A DNA stretch of 64,000 nucleotides from assembly GCA_013151865.1 (NCBI GenBank), contig JAADHN010000121.1, positions 1 through 64,000 on the forward strand, given 5' to 3'. Origin of the DNA: Kiritimatiellota bacterium. Its GTDB lineage: Bacteria; Verrucomicrobiota; Lentisphaeria; Oligosphaerales; JAADHN01. Under the pieces are notes generated by a model. That model did no database searches, had not been told where the DNA came from, and saw nothing but the letters and a program-made list of their open reading frames with translations. Positions 63,208 to 64,000 of the stretch are shown here, piece by piece (position 1 is the stretch's first letter; each line of letters begins with the position of its first letter). The position numbers and the translations under genes were made by a program.

Positions 63208-64000
63208 CGCAGCCACCTCGATGCTTCTTTCGCCGCGGGATGGTTCGGGTATTGCTTGCGGATTCGGCGGAGGATTTCCTGGGCTTTGTTCGAGTCCCCG
63301 GCCTTAAGGCAGATCTTGGCTCGTTCGAGTTCGACGTCGGGCAGGTTCGGCAGTAGGGAGTTCATGGAAATAGCGCCGTCCAGTTCGGCGAGGGCCCCGT
63401 CGTACCAGCCCACGGCTTCGAACCACCGGGCCCGTGCCAGGCTGAGCGAGCCGTCGGTCCAGCCTTCCGACGAGATGTCTTCCAGGTCGTGAAGGACTTT
63501 CCGGGCGTCGAGCAGGAACCCGCGTTCGAGCAACTCGTAGAAGCGTTCCCGGAGGGCGTTGCTTTTGACGGCATTATATCGCTGGTTCCGGCTGAATTCC
63601 CGCCGGGCGAGGAGCCGATCGAGCCATTTCTTGGCGTCGTCGGTCTTGCCGCGCTGTATGGCGATCTGTACATGGAACATCTGGATGAGCTTTTCCGGCA
63701 CGGCCCGCCCGAGATGTTCCGCGAGTTTTGCTGCGGCGTCCGGGTCCCGCTTGCGGAAGAGCAGGAACTCCATGTACTCCCGGGCGTCCCGGGCCTTGGA
63801 GGCCCCGCCGGCGCTTTCCCGAATAAGTCGAGCGTAAGCACGTTCGGCTTTGTCGGGAAAGTTCCGGGCCGCAGCCCGGGCGAGGCCGCGCAAGGCCTCG
63901 CGGCACTCAGGACTGTTGGCGCGCGCCTTGCCGGCAATGGCCTCGTAAACGGGCAAGGCCGCCTCGTTCATCTCCCGATAGCTGAAGAACGTGATATACC
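63204..64000 (-). CDS. TPR-repeat protein, 5-prime end beyond the window
   Basis: At least 265 residues; the reading frame is open to the window edge (TFFSYREMNEAALP), so ATG 63971 is not necessarily the start. TPR-like helical pairs are visible (ALRGLARAAARNFPDKAERAYARL, RARWFEAVGWYDGALAELDGA, RAKICLKAGDSNKAQEILRRI, then YPNHPAAKEASRWL). A protein-interaction role is likely. Translationally coupled to the secreted protein downstream. Confidence 0.7.
   Translation of the reverse strand, partial: YITFFSYREMNEAALPVYEAIAGKARANSPECREALRGLARAAARNFPDKAERAYARLIRESAGGASKARDAREYMEFLLFRKRDPDAAAKLAEHLGRAVPEKLIQMFHVQIAIQRGKTDDAKKWLDRLLARREFSRNQRYNAVKSNALRERFYELLERGFLLDARKVLHDLEDISSEGWTDGSLSLARARWFEAVGWYDGALAELDGAISMNSLLPNLPDVELERAKICLKAGDSNKAQEILRRIRKQYPNHPAAKEASRWLR

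Noticed and set aside
1-64000. CRISPR arrays, prophage or integrative element
   Set aside because: No regularly spaced direct repeats, cas genes, integrase or phage structural genes were seen; the palindrome groups have non-identical stems and no spacers.

Overview
The window reads as a chromosomal fragment (most likely a metagenome contig) of a GC-rich, Gram-negative anaerobe. It has outer-membrane lipoproteins, a beta-barrel protein, a Lol-type ABC system and about 87 candidate c-type heme sites in nine proteins. Flavin/iron-sulfur Hdr-Flx-Nuo genes, DUF1080, several candidate fucosidase families and an FHA-MoxR protein sit in the same window. That mix resembles uncultured PVC/FCB-type phyla (for example Hydrogenedentota, Kiritimatiellota or Planctomycetota), but no rRNA or ribosomal protein is present, so the placement is inference only.

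Region 1 (1-10029, plus strand) carries inner-membrane and periplasmic electron carriers: a nine-heme secreted cytochrome, a 23-heme cytochrome fused to a membrane cytochrome b (CbcL-like layout), and a seven-heme NapC/NirT-type protein. IS66 remnants interrupt it at 6.4-7.5 kb.

Region 2 (10129-27877, minus strand) is one long probable operon of 15 genes behind a single good promoter. In transcription order: a giant polytopic membrane protein fused to a 12-heme cytochrome; hdrC; hdrB; an HdrA N-half fused to NuoE; a thioredoxin-like [2Fe-2S] protein; NuoF/HndC; a NuoG N-domain fused to the HdrA C-half; MvhD/FlxD; FlxC; FlxB; FlxA; then a five-gene DRTGG, CBS-HATPase, DRTGG, PHP, HATPase cassette. 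No hydrogenase catalytic subunit is present. I infer a cytoplasmic flavin-based electron-bifurcating complex whose electrons may cross the membrane through the giant cytochrome.

Region 3 (28652-38651, minus strand) looks like a porin-cytochrome conduit. It has five multiheme cytochromes (4, 5, 12, 5 and 10 hemes), two NHL-propeller lipoproteins, one outer-membrane beta-barrel (with a poly-T frameshift near its start) and a redoxin-like/TPR protein without active-site cysteines. Taken together, regions 1-3 suggest a route from NADH/ferredoxin and the quinone pool to periplasmic or extracellular acceptors.

Region 4 (39432-64000) is mostly housekeeping and glycan-related: a secreted coiled-coil protein, a GH141-like beta-helix enzyme, UvrA, a CehA-type PHP hydrolase, a YtfJ-like protein, a GH29 alpha-L-fucosidase, a GH151-like enzyme, tRNA-Ala(CGC) with its own promoter and terminator, a DUF1080 protein, a cobalamin adenosyltransferase, a sugar kinase-nucleotidyltransferase fusion, an SDR epimerase, LolD and a LolC/E permease, a small membrane protein, an FHA-MoxR ATPase, an unknown secreted protein and a truncated TPR protein. 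A dispersed repeat with apparent micropeptide coding potential occurs three times (2.2, 28.5 and 54.7 kb).
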